64,000 bases of DNA from Glandiceps talaboti (GCF_964340395.1 NC_135549.1:35242332-35306331), one strand, 5' to 3'. Numbered from the stretch's first letter, positions 49,391 to 60,210 are shown. Numbers and translations are program-made. Notes: generated by a model from the sequence alone, not told the origin.

Positions 49391-49498
49391 ATGCTGGCAA
49401 CGTTACCATCGTATGGCACGTCAATGGAAAGAAGGAAAACTTGCCCTAGTGGAAATGTCACTTTGATACAGAGTGGAAGTGAAAGTTCCGAGATTGTG
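49391..49498 (+). CDS. Possible first coding exon, unknown
   Basis: ATG at 49391 opens MLATLPSYGTSMERRKTCPS, continues to SESSEIV and is followed directly by donor 'gtaagt' in phase 0. The upstream stretch (49320-49390) has some CpGs. No partner exon was found and I recognise no family, so this is only a candidate. Confidence 0.25.
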
Positions 49499-52424
49499 GT
49501 AAGTGTAGCTCTATCATTTTGGAAAGTTGATTTCTGTTGTTGTGAATGTTATTGTCAATAGAAATTTTACATCCATCCTTGGAGTAATTAATTACTCAAA
49601 GATACATCTATGCTGACCAAAGATGATTTGCTACTCAATTTCCAGACTCCACAAACTTTTTTACTACGATCTCAAAACTGTTGTTCGATGTTGCACGTTT
49701 TTTTACCCATAAGTATGTGCACATATGGTGTTGGCACAGTGTAGACTACCATGCATTGACATTGTCACATGTTTTGCAATGGCAAAGTGTGGGGCAACAG
49801 AATGGTTGATTTTCAAGTGAAGATGGTAATTTTATGGTAACATGTCATTGCCCAAAACGTGTGAACAGTAAGCATTCTACTGTGGAGTGGCCTTGCATTT
49901 CATTTGTTTTCTCAAAGTGTTGAACTACTCACAGACAACTAAGAAGTTAGTTGTGTAGCAGTCTTTGTTGTTTGCTTTAGAGGTGCTTCCTTATCGAACC
50001 TTCAATTACTCTTGGAAGGATGTGACCCCAACCCATTTTTACCGGTAAAAACTGAAACTTCTAGCATAGGCAGTGGATCACCTTTGTCCATAAAATATAT
50101 GCTAGACCCCTCAGGCTATTTTTCTCACTATGATGGCTACCAAAGGTTGCCAATAAGGGCTAGCCCGAAGTGTCTAGGAAAAGTTGAAATTTTCCTTAGA
50201 GCTAATTTCTATTTTGTGGGTTGAGTAATGTATGGTAATCTATTCAATAACCCATGACCTCTAGGATATGTACATTAACATACATGATTATAATGTTTGT
50301 GTTCTTACTGAGGATTACATCTTAGTGTTTGTGTAGCAACTGTTTTGCTATGCATATCTTTTCTTATTCTGTGTATATGGTGTGAACTGTTTCTTTTGTC
50401 TGTGCTTTGTGAAGTATGATTCATATCACTACTATAGTGATGTGATGTGACCCCTAGCTGTACCGTCTGTGGTTGCATTTTAGCCCACATAGTGTATTCC
50501 AAGTTCAAACTGGTGATACCTCTTATACTTAGTTTCAAATTGATTTCTCACAAAAAGGCAACTAAAGCTTGGAACATTTCCCTTGAAGCATGTCAAGAGA
50601 AAGGTTCTTGTATCTGAATGCCTTTTTCAGTTATTCAGTCTATACGATGGGATGTCTATCTAGGTTCTATGCTCAGTCATGATGGTATATAATCTCACTA
50701 CGTACTGTATATACATGTATGGTAATTGTGAGTTTGATGAATGTGTAGACATTGTCATTCACACATTTTGGTTGATCCATTGTGGTTATTTTTACCTCAG
50801 ACCACTAAAGCCACTGTTCTCTGTATTACTAGCTGTCAACTACCTTCTCTGATATACAGCTGTTATTTATATCATCAAAGTGTGGAGATGACTTTAGTAG
50901 ACCTCAGGCTTTCGCCCTTGATTGTTATTGTGCACCTATCAGAAACACAGTGTTGAGAAGAAAACCTTACTGCAAAAAATTTTCAATTAACATAATGAGA
51001 ATGAAGATTATTTTCCAAAAAGCCTTCAATCATCATATGGATATAATTGGAGCCATTTATAAATTGTATGTTTGTACCAATCCAAAGCATCTCACAGGGT
51101 TGAATGAAAATGTATTCTTTGCCTCAGTAATCAGTAATAACATCTGTGTTATTTTGTGATGAAATCTATAAACTTTTCATTGACATGCACAAACAATTTG
51201 TACATGATACATGACCTGTGTGTTTCTCGAAGCACAGAAAAAATGCTGAAAACAAGACCCAGAAGCTAGTGCTCTGTATAGCAGTTTGAATTTCCCGCAT
51301 TTGCATAGATTAGCCATAATCCTCTTTATATAGGGCAGTTGTGTCTATATTCAGTTACATAATGCAAGTTTTAATGCAAGCTCTTTTCTTTGTTTTTCAG
51401 GTTAAAGCTGTAATGACTGCCTTATGGAGGGTGAATGGATTGTGACAGTATATGATGAACTATGTGTGGGAAAGATCATAAAAACTAACTGGAAAAATGC
51501 TTTAGTACATTTTTTGGAAAAAAACTGGTGTTTATGATTTGTGGGGTGAAAGGTAATTCTGTTTGGGAGGGAAATTTCAAAATAGAAACTTTGTCTTGGA
51601 AAGGGCTGAGATAAAGATGAATTTATGAAGTAAAAGTTAGATGTTTCAATATTACATTTATGCATCATGGTCTTTTTTGAACAGGTGTATGTGTGTGCCA
51701 TTTCTCATTGTTAACTCTTCACCATGGTTACAAAAAGAACTGTAGTTCTTGAGAATGTTTCAAGAATTGTTGTGCTTTGTATCAAACACTTTTTCTTTTT
51801 ATATTCCATATAGTATGTAAAATTGCTGAGTATTCGGCTTGTCAGTGTACCTTGTATATATGTGATGGTCATTGTTATTGTTACAAGAAAGTTCAATAGG
51901 TCAGTCACAAACATTCATTCGATTGATCTGCTCAGAGCAATGAAGTTTTGCAACCCCCCCCCCCCCCCCCCACCAAAAAATAAATAAATAAATAAATAAA
52001 TATTAATGTCAAAGCAAGAGTTCATGGTGGAAATTTTGTTGAGGAAGCTTCCAACACTGCAGCAACTAGGAAGTGGGGAACATAGAATTTTGGATAGTAA
52101 ATAAACAAGAAAGGATTACTTTCAGCTGTATTTCCCATCTACGATAGCTCTCCCAATATTGTCACTGTTATTATACTAGTTTGAAAGTGGTCATTTCTTT
52201 TGTCCTGGTCCATAATGTGTAACCTAGCACAGCAACTAGGCTCATTTAAAATTAATGTTCAAATATTTTAAAGTAAATTGGCAATAACAAGGTGTAGATA
52301 GGGGAAATGATGGATAGTGTATAAAAGTAAAATATTTCACAATGTTTACATTTGATGCAACATTTGGTATTAAACATTATGGGATGGAAAATTTGATTTA
52401 AAAAAATAAGGGAATAATTCCTAA
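49499..52424. other. Interior of the 7-kb insertion with old TIR-element copy
   Basis: 50140-50940 resembles the 9-bp-TSD element ('ggtaattgtgagtttgatga', 'gtgtagacattgtcattcac', 'cattgtggttatttttac') but is diverged and lacks clear ends. A C18 run (51954-51971) and an (aaat)n follow. No gene is supported. Confidence 0.5.
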
Positions 52425-53243
52425 AAATACTGCAAATGGCACTGTAGCACAACTGTACAGTTTTTATAAATGTTTATCCACATGCCCAGGTCCATGTTAA
52501 CAATAGGTGTTCATTTGCTGGATGACTATCCAGTTGCCTATCCAACCATGTTGCTATCTTTGCAATGTAAGCAATCATTTGGCTGTTGCTATGGGCGTGG
52601 TCATGTTGCTAGACATACTTGCATACATTATAAAATGTTTTTCTTCACTTTTCTATGAATTCTCGATATTATCTTTGCAATGTATGCAATCATTTGGCTG
52701 TTACTATGGGCATGGTCTTGTTGCTGAATGTTTACTCACTTGCCTACCAGAAGATGTTGTTATTTGACCAAAATATACTGCCATCTGGTTGTTGTTAAGG
52801 GCGTGGTAATGGTTGCTAGGGCCAATTGTGTCAAAATATTTTAAGAAAATCTGCAGAATAACACTTTTAGAAACATCTCACCAAGTTTCAGTCTCTCTGA
52901 CCATGTACTTTTTGAGATATAAATTTTTGACCAAAATTCACATTTACAACTACTTTGCATATAACTGACAATATAATTTGCATCATCATGTCTTTTGAAT
53001 CATCATGTCATGAACAAATCTGAATATACTAGCCTTCAAAACTGTTCCCAACAAATTTCAGGCCAATCTACCTATTCTTTTTTGGAGTTTAAATATTTTT
53101 ACCAAAAATCCCATTTTTTTTACCCAAAATCACATTTCTGATGCAATCATTTTCATTTGAACAGTTTCCCAACTAGACACCAGAAGTAACATGACCACCA
53201 AATATCAAAGCAATCGGTCCCAGCGATTTTTGACTTTAAGTTG

Positions 53244-53289
<46 letters not shown>

Positions 53290-53354
53290 GACTGACAGAC
53301 AGTTTGCCATGCTTATAGCACTATTGAACCTTATCAGTTCAGTTGTGCTTAAAA
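52425..53354 (-). repeat. Hairpin-end family, most complete copy
   Basis: On the minus strand it runs from 'ttttaagcacaactgaactg' (hairpin with 'ggttcaatagtgct'), through (GT)n, 'ttttggtcaaaaa' blocks, 'cctagcaaccattaccacgc' and two 'tagcaacagccaaatgat'-type units, to 'gtgctacagtgccatttgca' and a T-rich end. This gives the full layout of the family, about 930 bp. Confidence 0.78.
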
Positions 53355-53757
53355 GGAACCAATATATTGGCCAATACATTTATAGGGGAAAAATATATTG
53401 AGAGCTGAAAATATATTGGACAATATATTGGCAGACTCCAAAAATATTGGCCAATATATTGGTAAACTCACAAAATATTGGCCAATATTTTGGGAAGTCT
53501 CAAAATATTGGCCAATATTTTGGGAAGTCTCGAAATATTGGCCAATATTTTGGCAAATACCAAGAAATTGGGCAATTTTTTGGCCAAATGGCAACTTTTT
53601 ACATGGGTTAATTTTGAAAATGAAAGTGTCAAATGCATGTTTATGTCATGATTTGATATGTCTACAGTGAGCAGCATATCTATTAACCCTTTATCAATCA
53701 AAAAAAGATACCTTTCCAAAGTGGAATAGAATTTCCGAAAGTTTTCCGGAAGCTGTT
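53345..53757. repeat. Right TIR of the 7-kb insertion
   Basis: Inverse of 46791-47180, with the same 'aatattggccaatattttgg' units and the terminal 'ccggaagctgtt'. The two arms are still close in sequence, so the insertion is not very old. Confidence 0.85.
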
Positions 53758-53761
53758 CAGA

Positions 53762-54808
53762 ATAAATTGTAAATTTACTAAATACCTAAATACCAACAGT
53801 CCTTGAGAATTCGAACTACACAACTTGGTTCAGTCTTTCATCACAAAATCTCCAAATGTGTACACATACATTTGAGTACAAGTTGACATACGCGACTCCA
53901 TACTGTATATCGTTTGTTTATGGATAGAAATTCAAAATCCGACAGTTTTAAAGATCGTCTGCTGCTCCAGCTGACACTGTAGTTTAGTATTGTGACAACT
54001 CGATGTGTGTACATGCGTATGTACGTATTTCTGGGTCCCAAATTCAGACGATAACAGACACCGATATCATTCGTGTCATCGGGGACAAGTGACATCACGG
54101 TAGCATTCATTGTTACAGGAATACTTATAAATTATCCAGAAATTCTCGATCATAAAGGCTTGCGAAGTGTCGAGTGTGAGAAATGGCGTCCGTTACTAAT
54201 ACTACTGTGTGTGCGCGAGGTGAATGACGTCACTAGAATTGAATACAATATAGCAATGTGCGTTACATTGTCATATGTGTGCATGCGGTACCGCGGTACA
54301 CACATCACATACAATATTACAAGTGAGATAGACAACGATAGAAACAAACTCACCTGCTTACAAATGTATTGTTTACATGACTTTGCCGACGATGAGGAAT
54401 AATCATCATTAATTTACATTAAACTTAGTTGCTAAAATTATGGATGAGTTAAAACAGCAAGGGACATTGCAAATATTTTTTCCGACATTTCATAGGCGAA
54501 TGTTAATATGCAGTGTTTTTTCGGAGTGTCTGTTGAGGTGTGGGATATTTATGACATCAATTTGAGGAGTATTTCTATGAATAATAAGTACTGGTTACCT
54601 TTGATAAACGGTTGCCTAATAAAGTACACTGAATCCATTGAACTTTAATGATGTCTATATCGCGAGCAAACGTGAAACTGAGATGATGTGGGGGGAACGG
54701 TTATTTACGTATACTTTCTAGGGAATTGCATAACATACATGTATATCCATGGCCGATACATGTATTTGACCTAAAACCTGTTGTTCTGTATCTCTTTGTA
54801 ACGTCGTT

Positions 54809-54855
<47 letters not shown>

Positions 54856-55700
54856 AAAGATTCAGTTTGCTTCATCGTACATTACAGTACAGTATAGCAA
54901 GTATAGTATAGTATATGACAAGTTGAGAACTACACGACACGTCTGTTTACATGTAATACAGGCTTCAACATGTGCCTTATGCAGGAGTCAATGTCACCCC
55001 CCCCCCCCCACCTCGGGGCATAGTGGGGAATTTGGAAATTAGTCTTATAAAATTTGTCAAATTCCCCACTCCCTGGGCATGGGGCAAGACATTCTGGAAA
55101 ATCACCACCTAAAAGAAGTAATACTCCCAACATTTCCCCCACCCTAATGGGTGGGGCATTCACCAATTCTGACTGACACACAACCACTCTTTTACGTCTG
55201 TGAAAATGACTAGGGGGTGAATATGAGGCAATTGCCCCACCCCCTCGGGCATTGTTTCATGGCAAACACGGTCTAATCCCCCACATTTGTCTCGTATCGC
55301 CCGAGGTGGGGTCCCTCAGGCATTACATTGACTCGTGCATTAGTAGGAGTACGTTGCGTTAGACTGGTTAGTACCTTGCCTTTACCACGTTTCCAACCCG
55401 AATTAGCAATTACGATTTTATGTGCATTTCACCTGTTTCTATTTCAATCGTGCACAATGAACCAAGAAACACAACACTATAAAAAATATACACACTATAC
55501 TTGCCAATGGTCATCACAATAAACTTTACCGATTCAACGAACGTTTTGAAGGCCAGCAGTAAATGTAACTGGTTCCCTGACCAATTTAGTAGTTTCCCAC
55601 TTGTGAAGTTTTTTGAAAGACAACGAAAATGCTTTGTGTCACTCTGTGGATGGTAATGAACGCAATCAAGAGAAAATCAAATAACGTGAGTTCATAGTTT
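53762..55700. repeat. Segmental duplicate B, right part
   Basis: Resumes copy A from 'aataaattgtaaat' onward ('cttggttcagtctttcatca', 'cgactccatactg', later 'ctctgtggatggtaatgaac'), with added (GTT)n at 54800-54857 and a C-rich block at 54990-55270. No gene is supported. Confidence 0.75.
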
Positions 55701-57047
55701 TCAAGGTGGCTGGTTATCAGACAAAACTAAAAAGCCCAAAGTGTAAAATAAGATATCTAGAAAATATTTGACGATTACGCAGCAAAAGAAGACTAGCAAT
55801 GTTATCACGAGCGAAAGTGTTCTAGGTGAATTTAACCCTTGACCTATTTTCATAAGGACGTTGAAGGAAACGAGGTCAGTGTGACATCTCAAGCATGATC
55901 AACAACGTTTGCATGAGTGAGTACAACTAAATGTTGTCTAAACTTTAGTGGAAGAGAAATTCTGTTGATCAGACACAGACTATTTTCAAATTCTTACAAC
56001 ATCTTGACGATAAGAAGCAAATGTGACACTGACAGACAGGCTAGTCCGTCCGTACACCATACAGGAGGCACAAACATAGCACATGTGCATCTGGTTGACT
56101 GGGATTGATTGAGATCACGTAATATTTAGCACTTACTTTATGCTGTTGCTTCCAAATATTATTGAACTGCAATCTTTCTAAACAAGTCATGGAAATTGCC
56201 AGAAACCTGATTATTTTATGACTGAATATGTTACGATCATAAATTCCCTTACTTTCAGTTAAATTTTCTGATGGGAAGCATTTAGTGTGAAATCTGATGA
56301 GCGACATTGATGGGTACAGTGACATAATTCGTAAACAAATCTAACGTTGGTAACTTTTATTTTTGTAAATGGTCCTTAAATATCAAGTACACCTGTCTTC
56401 ATAGCAAACAGAAATCTGAGGTCAAATTTTGCCACGAATGGATACATCATTTGACTCCACAATATAATAAGCACGGCAGTAGCTCAAAAACCTGGCTCAA
56501 ATTTTATAACACTCGCACAGCTCTGAGCGCCTGCAGGGGGTCTGAAAAAATCGATTATCTTTTCAGTAAACTTTGCAACACTGTATTATCAAAATTTTGT
56601 ACCTGTCAATGTACTGCTGCATACAATGTAGTAGAAATACTACTACTAAACACTTCATGGAATATTTGTAACAGTATGTTGTGAAAGTCTATGATGATTT
56701 GAAAACAGCAGTGATTTCGGAATAATATTACAAATATTGTGAGACGCATTGCAAATATTGTTTTCAGGGAATGTCATCAGCAACTTTATAAATCATTACA
56801 GAACAATGTATTTGTCTGTACCTTGCTCAGTCGTGATGCGAGCTGCTCAGACAAATATTGGGGGGGGGGGGGGGCTAGTCCCTTATTTGAGTATACATTT
56901 ATGTGCAACACTTTTGGGTTCGTTATTGGTAAAAGCCAAACTAGTCCGAAACATGTGAAGTCACAGTCAGTTACACTGGCATATAGAAATAAATAATTTA
57001 GGTTCGAACAAACTCTATAGATTCCAGTAGTATAGAAAATAGGGTTT
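55701..57047. other. No gene recognised; host flank of the virus-like element
   Basis: Anonymous sequence with a G-run at 56859-56874. Composition is that of the preceding host DNA. After about 57050 the base composition and repeat content change to those of the virus-like element. Confidence 0.4.
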
Positions 57048-57213
57048 CCAGCACAGTCCCTTTTTAATCTATTATATAGCCAAATAAAGTCTTATTTCTA
57101 TATTAATTAATTTATCTAATATATCTATATAACCTATTAAAAGGTAAAATAAATCTTATACATAAAAATTGACTAAAAATTGACTGAATTTGTTATAGCT
57201 ATTATAAGTAAAT

Positions 57214-57254
57214 TAAACCCTTAGTGGCCTCACTGTTAAACCCTTAGTGGCCTT
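57214..57254 (+). repeat. 23-bp direct repeat near element end
   Basis: 'taaacccttagtggcct' occurs at 57214 and again at 57237, 23 bp apart. With the 48-bp units and the 100-bp-spaced repeat downstream it forms a non-coding repeat cluster at the presumed end. Confidence 0.8.
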
Positions 57255-57319
57255 ATTGCTACTCACGCTGTTATGAGTCAGCAAATCGCATATAGTAGTA
57301 AAATGTATCTGTCTAATTG

Positions 57320-57463
57320 AACTGTCGCCTCAGGCCACCACAGGAATGTTTAAGCGTAGTAGGTCACAACTGCCGCCTCAGGCCACCACAGGAATTTTTA
57401 AGCGTAGTAGGTCACAACTGCCGCCTCAGGCCACCACAGGAATTTTTAAGCGTAGTAGGTCAC
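57320..57463 (+). repeat. Three 48-bp tandem units near element end
   Basis: Units start at 57320, 57368 and 57416 with AACTGCCGCCTCAGGCCACC and end in 'agcgtagtaggtcac'. They differ at two or three positions. Each unit contains CCTCAGG, a short palindrome. The open frame running through them is an artefact of the 48-bp period. Confidence 0.92.
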
Positions 57464-57486
57464 TATAGCGTAGCAGGGTCACCAGG

Positions 57487-57608
57487 TTACCATGGTTACC
57501 AAGGTCAGTTGGCTAGGTTAATGCACTAAACATGTTACAACATGTCACAAATATTTTCACCCGTTACATACTGTTTCCAGGTCAGATTACCATGGTTACC
57601 AAGGTCAG
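57487..57608 (+). repeat. Two 22-bp copies exactly 100 bp apart
   Basis: The 22 bases beginning TTACCATGGTTACCAAGGTC occur at 57487-57508 and 57587-57608. The core has two TTACC halves around CCATGG. The second copy lies about 65 bp before the start of the plus-strand gene and could be a binding site for an element protein; that is inference. Confidence 0.85.
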
Positions 57609-57672
57609 GATGTTCAATTAAACAGATATTAAATAGATATGTATATACATACCAGTGTACCATAAATTCAAA

Positions 57673-58143
57673 ATGTCAAACGAACAAAGTCAAAATTCAA
57701 TCATTTTCGTAGACGACACAATCGAATCAAGTTCACTTACTTCTCTGCTTGATCCTGCTATTGCTAATCCTTCAGAGAATGATGAGGATTTATTATTAGA
57801 TATTTTAAATGAAAAAAGAAAGATCCAAGAGGTTCCTACAATTAAATGGAGAGAAGTTCCAACAGAAAAACCATTTTTGATTACTTGATATAAGGAAATT
57901 CGTTCTTGTTACGGTCCTGGATTATGGATTTGTCTTAATAATCCAATAACTCTTAACGAACCTTTTCATACTTACGCTCCTAGCAGAATGATAGATGAGA
58001 TTCTTACAAATAAACTCCCATTAATAGTTGTTTCACGTGGGTTAAAAAGATCTATTAGAAATCCAAATAATTCGTATTTTAATTATACTCTAATGGATTT
58101 TGATGTAGTAAAACAAAAATTAATGGAAAAAAATGTTAAATAA
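57673..58143 (+). pseudogene. Small virus-like gene with in-frame TGA, function unknown
   Basis: From ATG at 57673 the frame gives an acidic N-terminus (MSNEQSQNSIIFVDDTIESS), reaches TGA at codon 72 (57886-57888), and without any frame change goes on for 84 more codons to TAA at 58143. The second part has a GPGLWICLNN strand followed by LPLIVVSRGLKRSI, which recalls small OB-fold single-strand DNA-binding proteins. That resemblance is weak. A spaced TATATA lies about 25 bases upstream. It is the only plus-strand gene of the block and converges on the Cys-rich gene. A single stop in an otherwise open frame suggests recent inactivation; recoding cannot be excluded. Confidence 0.6.
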
Positions 58144-58208
58144 CAGTTAAACAATAATTAAGTAATAGTTATATCATATTTTTTATTATTTATTGATCAT
58201 TCTCTCAC

Positions 58209-58882
58209 CTAGTTAAATATTGATTTTTTTGGTTTATTTAACTTCAGTTTTAAAAAGATTTGACGCCATCGTAAACGCCACCAACTAAATCTTATTATCT
58301 CTGGATATTCTGCATTCCATTTATCCCAAAATAGTTTAAAAATTTGATTCTGCGAAAATGCTTCCATTTTCAACTCTGGTATTAGTGCAGCTTCCTGATA
58401 TCGGGGAGTCTCCTAAATATAATAGAATTGCTTTTATAATTACACTGAAGTTGAGTGATCGATATCGTGTTGGATCTATATAAACTTCATCAATTGATGA
58501 AAATATTATAGTAACAGTTCTTAAAAGATAATAATTTAGTTTATATTTTTTAAAAACTTTTTTTAATATGGTTTTTAGGGTTATAGATGTTTCGACTTTT
58601 TTGTTTGTTTTGGTCACGTTCAAAGTTTTCAACTAAAGATTCATCTAAAGGTTTGTTTAATGAATTACAACAGTTAAAACAGTGAAACCTTCCATAGATC
58701 TTACCACAAATGTTTTTACAAATATCATCACAAGGTATATTGAATTTTCTACATATGTTGCAATGTATGATGTTATACCAGTTTTTTTTGTTCATTAAAT
58801 CACAACAAAGTGTACTGAAAATGTTAGTACGATCACTGGCTACAGTTGCTACACCATTTCGTTTATATAATTGACATTCCAT
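58209..58882 (-). pseudogene. Cys-rich virus-like gene split over three frames
   Basis: It starts MECQLYKRNGVATVASDRTN and has eleven Cys between residues 26 and 72, arranged partly as CNIC, CDDIC and CFNCC pairs, suggesting a zinc-binding domain. That frame stops at 58550. An overlapping frame (to 58336) carries a Leu/Ile/Lys-rich segment with YNYLLRTVTIIF-like strands. A third frame from about 58423 down to 58209 carries QEAALIPELKMEAFSQNQIF and a Trp/Arg-rich end. Each frame is protein-like where the previous fails, so two frameshifts in one gene are likely, although overlapping separate genes are possible. I do not recognise the family. Confidence 0.55.
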
Positions 58883-58926
58883 TGTATAGTTAGTTTATTA
58901 GTTTATTAGTTTATTAGTTTATTATA

Positions 58927-59394
58927 TTATATTATATATTTTTTTGTTAAATAAACTAATAATATTCCACCACCAGCTAAATAAATGTATTGATATAACT
59001 TCATATCATCTGAAGGTTGGTAATAGTCACTAAATTCAGGTTTATTTTCAAGACTGGCAAGACTTGTGAGTGTACTCTGTGTACTCTCTGGATGAAATTC
59101 AAGATATAAATTTAAGTTTTGATCAGTAAGAACCAGATTTTGTCTCGCATGAACATCTAAATTTTTTTGTTTCGCTATAAAATCTAATAGTTTCTGCCTA
59201 TGTTCCAACCATAATTCTCGATCTTTATTGAAATTCTCCAAAGCTAAATCATGTCTCTTTAATTCTTTTTCATGTTTTTCTTTCATATCGTCGTCGCCTG
59301 AAGCTACCTTAGCTATATAACTACCCCCATCAAAGGCAGTTGCATTTAAAACTGCACCAACAGCCATCAACGCAATTGATGCAATCGCACCCAT
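58927..59394 (-). CDS. Virus-like membrane/coiled-coil protein, 155 aa
   Basis: Intact frame. A hydrophobic Gly/Ala-rich N-terminus (residues 2-30) is followed by a charged helical region (about 34-75, KEKHEKELKRHDLALENFNK) likely to form a coiled coil. Then comes a conserved-looking FSDYYQPSDDMK stretch near 120-131, and a C-terminal membrane segment (about 133-151) ending KKYII. I have the impression of a recurring protein of animal-genome virus-like elements with the same layout and the 'SDxYxPSDD' phrase, but no function is known to me. A virion membrane or minor capsid role is inference. TATATATA lies immediately upstream of the ATG. Confidence 0.7.
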   Translation of the reverse strand: MGAIASIALMAVGAVLNATAFDGGSYIAKVASGDDDMKEKHEKELKRHDLALENFNKDRELWLEHRQKLLDFIAKQKNLDVHARQNLVLTDQNLNLYLEFHPESTQSTLTSLASLENKPEFSDYYQPSDDMKLYQYIYLAGGGILLVYLTKKYII

Positions 59395-59448
59395 TATGTA
59401 TATATATTTAGATATATAAAAAAAAAAATTTTTTAATATCCTTTATAT

Positions 59449-59688
59449 TTATCCTTTATAAGGATCAACTGGTAACATATTTCTTTGTTCCAACATATCT
59501 TTCTCTAATACTGCTCCACTCACAGCTATTGCAAGAGAAGCAAACTTCTTGAATGAAGAACTTGTTTTAGGACAGTCTGGAGCCATCTTTATAGTCTTAT
59601 CAAGTATAAAACTATTAGTTATTGTTAAAGCAGATAAAACTGCACCATCATATAGACCATTCACGATTAGTTTAGTATAGTCCGCCAT
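59449..59688 (-). CDS. Virus-like small hydrophobic protein, 79 aa
   Basis: Intact frame MADYTKLIVNGLYDGAVLSA to PVDPYKG. Two hydrophobic stretches (about 8-30 and 47-61) alternate with polar loops containing the only Cys, at DCPKTSS. The short C-terminal LEQRNMLPVDPY tail looks conserved in style with similar elements. It could be a small membrane protein of the particle. It is separated from the 155-residue gene by 54 AT-rich bases, with TATATA about 15 bases upstream of its ATG. Confidence 0.65.
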   Translation of the reverse strand: MADYTKLIVNGLYDGAVLSALTITNSFILDKTIKMAPDCPKTSSSFKKFASLAIAVSGAVLEKDMLEQRNMLPVDPYKG

Positions 59689-59765
59689 TGTGTACTGTGT
59701 ATATATTATATAATAAATATAAAAAATAAAAAATCAATAATTATTACATTTATTACATTATTTCA

Positions 59766-60038
59766 TTATTCCATTTCAAGTAGAGCTTGCGGAGCTTTAT
59801 TTTTAACTGGTTCTAATGTCGTTAATTGTTTAGACTCTGATGACGACTTGAATCTATCACTTGATTGTAAAAACCATTGTCTTTTATAATATGAACCAGC
59901 TGCCCCAATTATTAATGAACCAAGAGTTAATAAAACCATAGTATTATTAAATTGCGAGCTTTCATTGCTTTCATTGCTTTTATTATTTGGCTCAGTTGCC
60001 TAAGTTGATTCCATTGATTTAACGTTATCGACTATCAT
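59766..60038 (-). pseudogene. Virus-like single-pass membrane protein with in-frame TAG
   Basis: From ATG at 60038 the frame opens MIVDNVKSMEST, meets TAG at 60000-60002 and continues in the same frame for 77 codons to TAA at 59766. The downstream part is Asn/Ser/Glu-rich, then a clear membrane span (VLLTLGSLIIGAAGSYY), then a basic and Ser-rich tail ending ALLEME. Being intact apart from one amber codon near the start, it may still be made from a downstream Met (MVLLTLG), lacking only its outer tail. Confidence 0.6.
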
Positions 60039-60045
60039 GTCATTT

Positions 60046-60210
60046 TTAATTTTTTTTTGTTTTTTTTGTTTCAGCTGAAATTACTGATAATTTTTTTCCC
60101 CATGCAACTTTTCCCTGACTTTTAGTTTTACTGTTTGTAGTAACAGTCTCTACTTGAGTTTTTACTTGAGTTTCTACTTTGGGTTGTGTTACACTTTCTG
60201 TATCACTCAT
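60046..60210 (-). CDS. Virus-like basic peptide, 54 aa
   Basis: Start chosen at MSDTESVTQPKVE (60210); the longer frame from 60288 adds an Ile/Tyr run that looks like translated AT-rich leader. The product has a Thr/Val/Gln/Lys middle and a Lys-rich end (KVAWGKKLSVISAETKKTKK), so it is strongly basic and may bind nucleic acid, as a core or packaging peptide would. It lies 7 bases from the next gene. TATATATATA lies 11-30 bases upstream of the chosen ATG, which supports that start. Confidence 0.5.
   Translation of the reverse strand: MSDTESVTQPKVETQVKTQVETVTTNSKTKSQGKVAWGKKLSVISAETKKTKKN

Larger units (their letters stand above)
46791..53757. mobile_element. 6,967-bp insertion with about 0.4-kb TIRs and CAGA TSD
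   Basis: Both ends read AACAGCTTCCGGAAAACTTT inward, and the inverted match extends to about 47180 on the left and 53350 on the right. CAGA flanks it at 46787-46790 and 53758-53761. Copy A of the segmental duplication shows the empty site with a single CAGA. A 4-bp duplication suits Chapaev-like elements, but no transposase is recognisable inside, so it may be a large non-autonomous or decayed element. Confidence 0.88.

Noticed and set aside
57317-57529. Plus-strand open frame through the 48-bp repeats
   Set aside because: A by-product of a repeat unit whose length is a multiple of three; no start context or resemblance.
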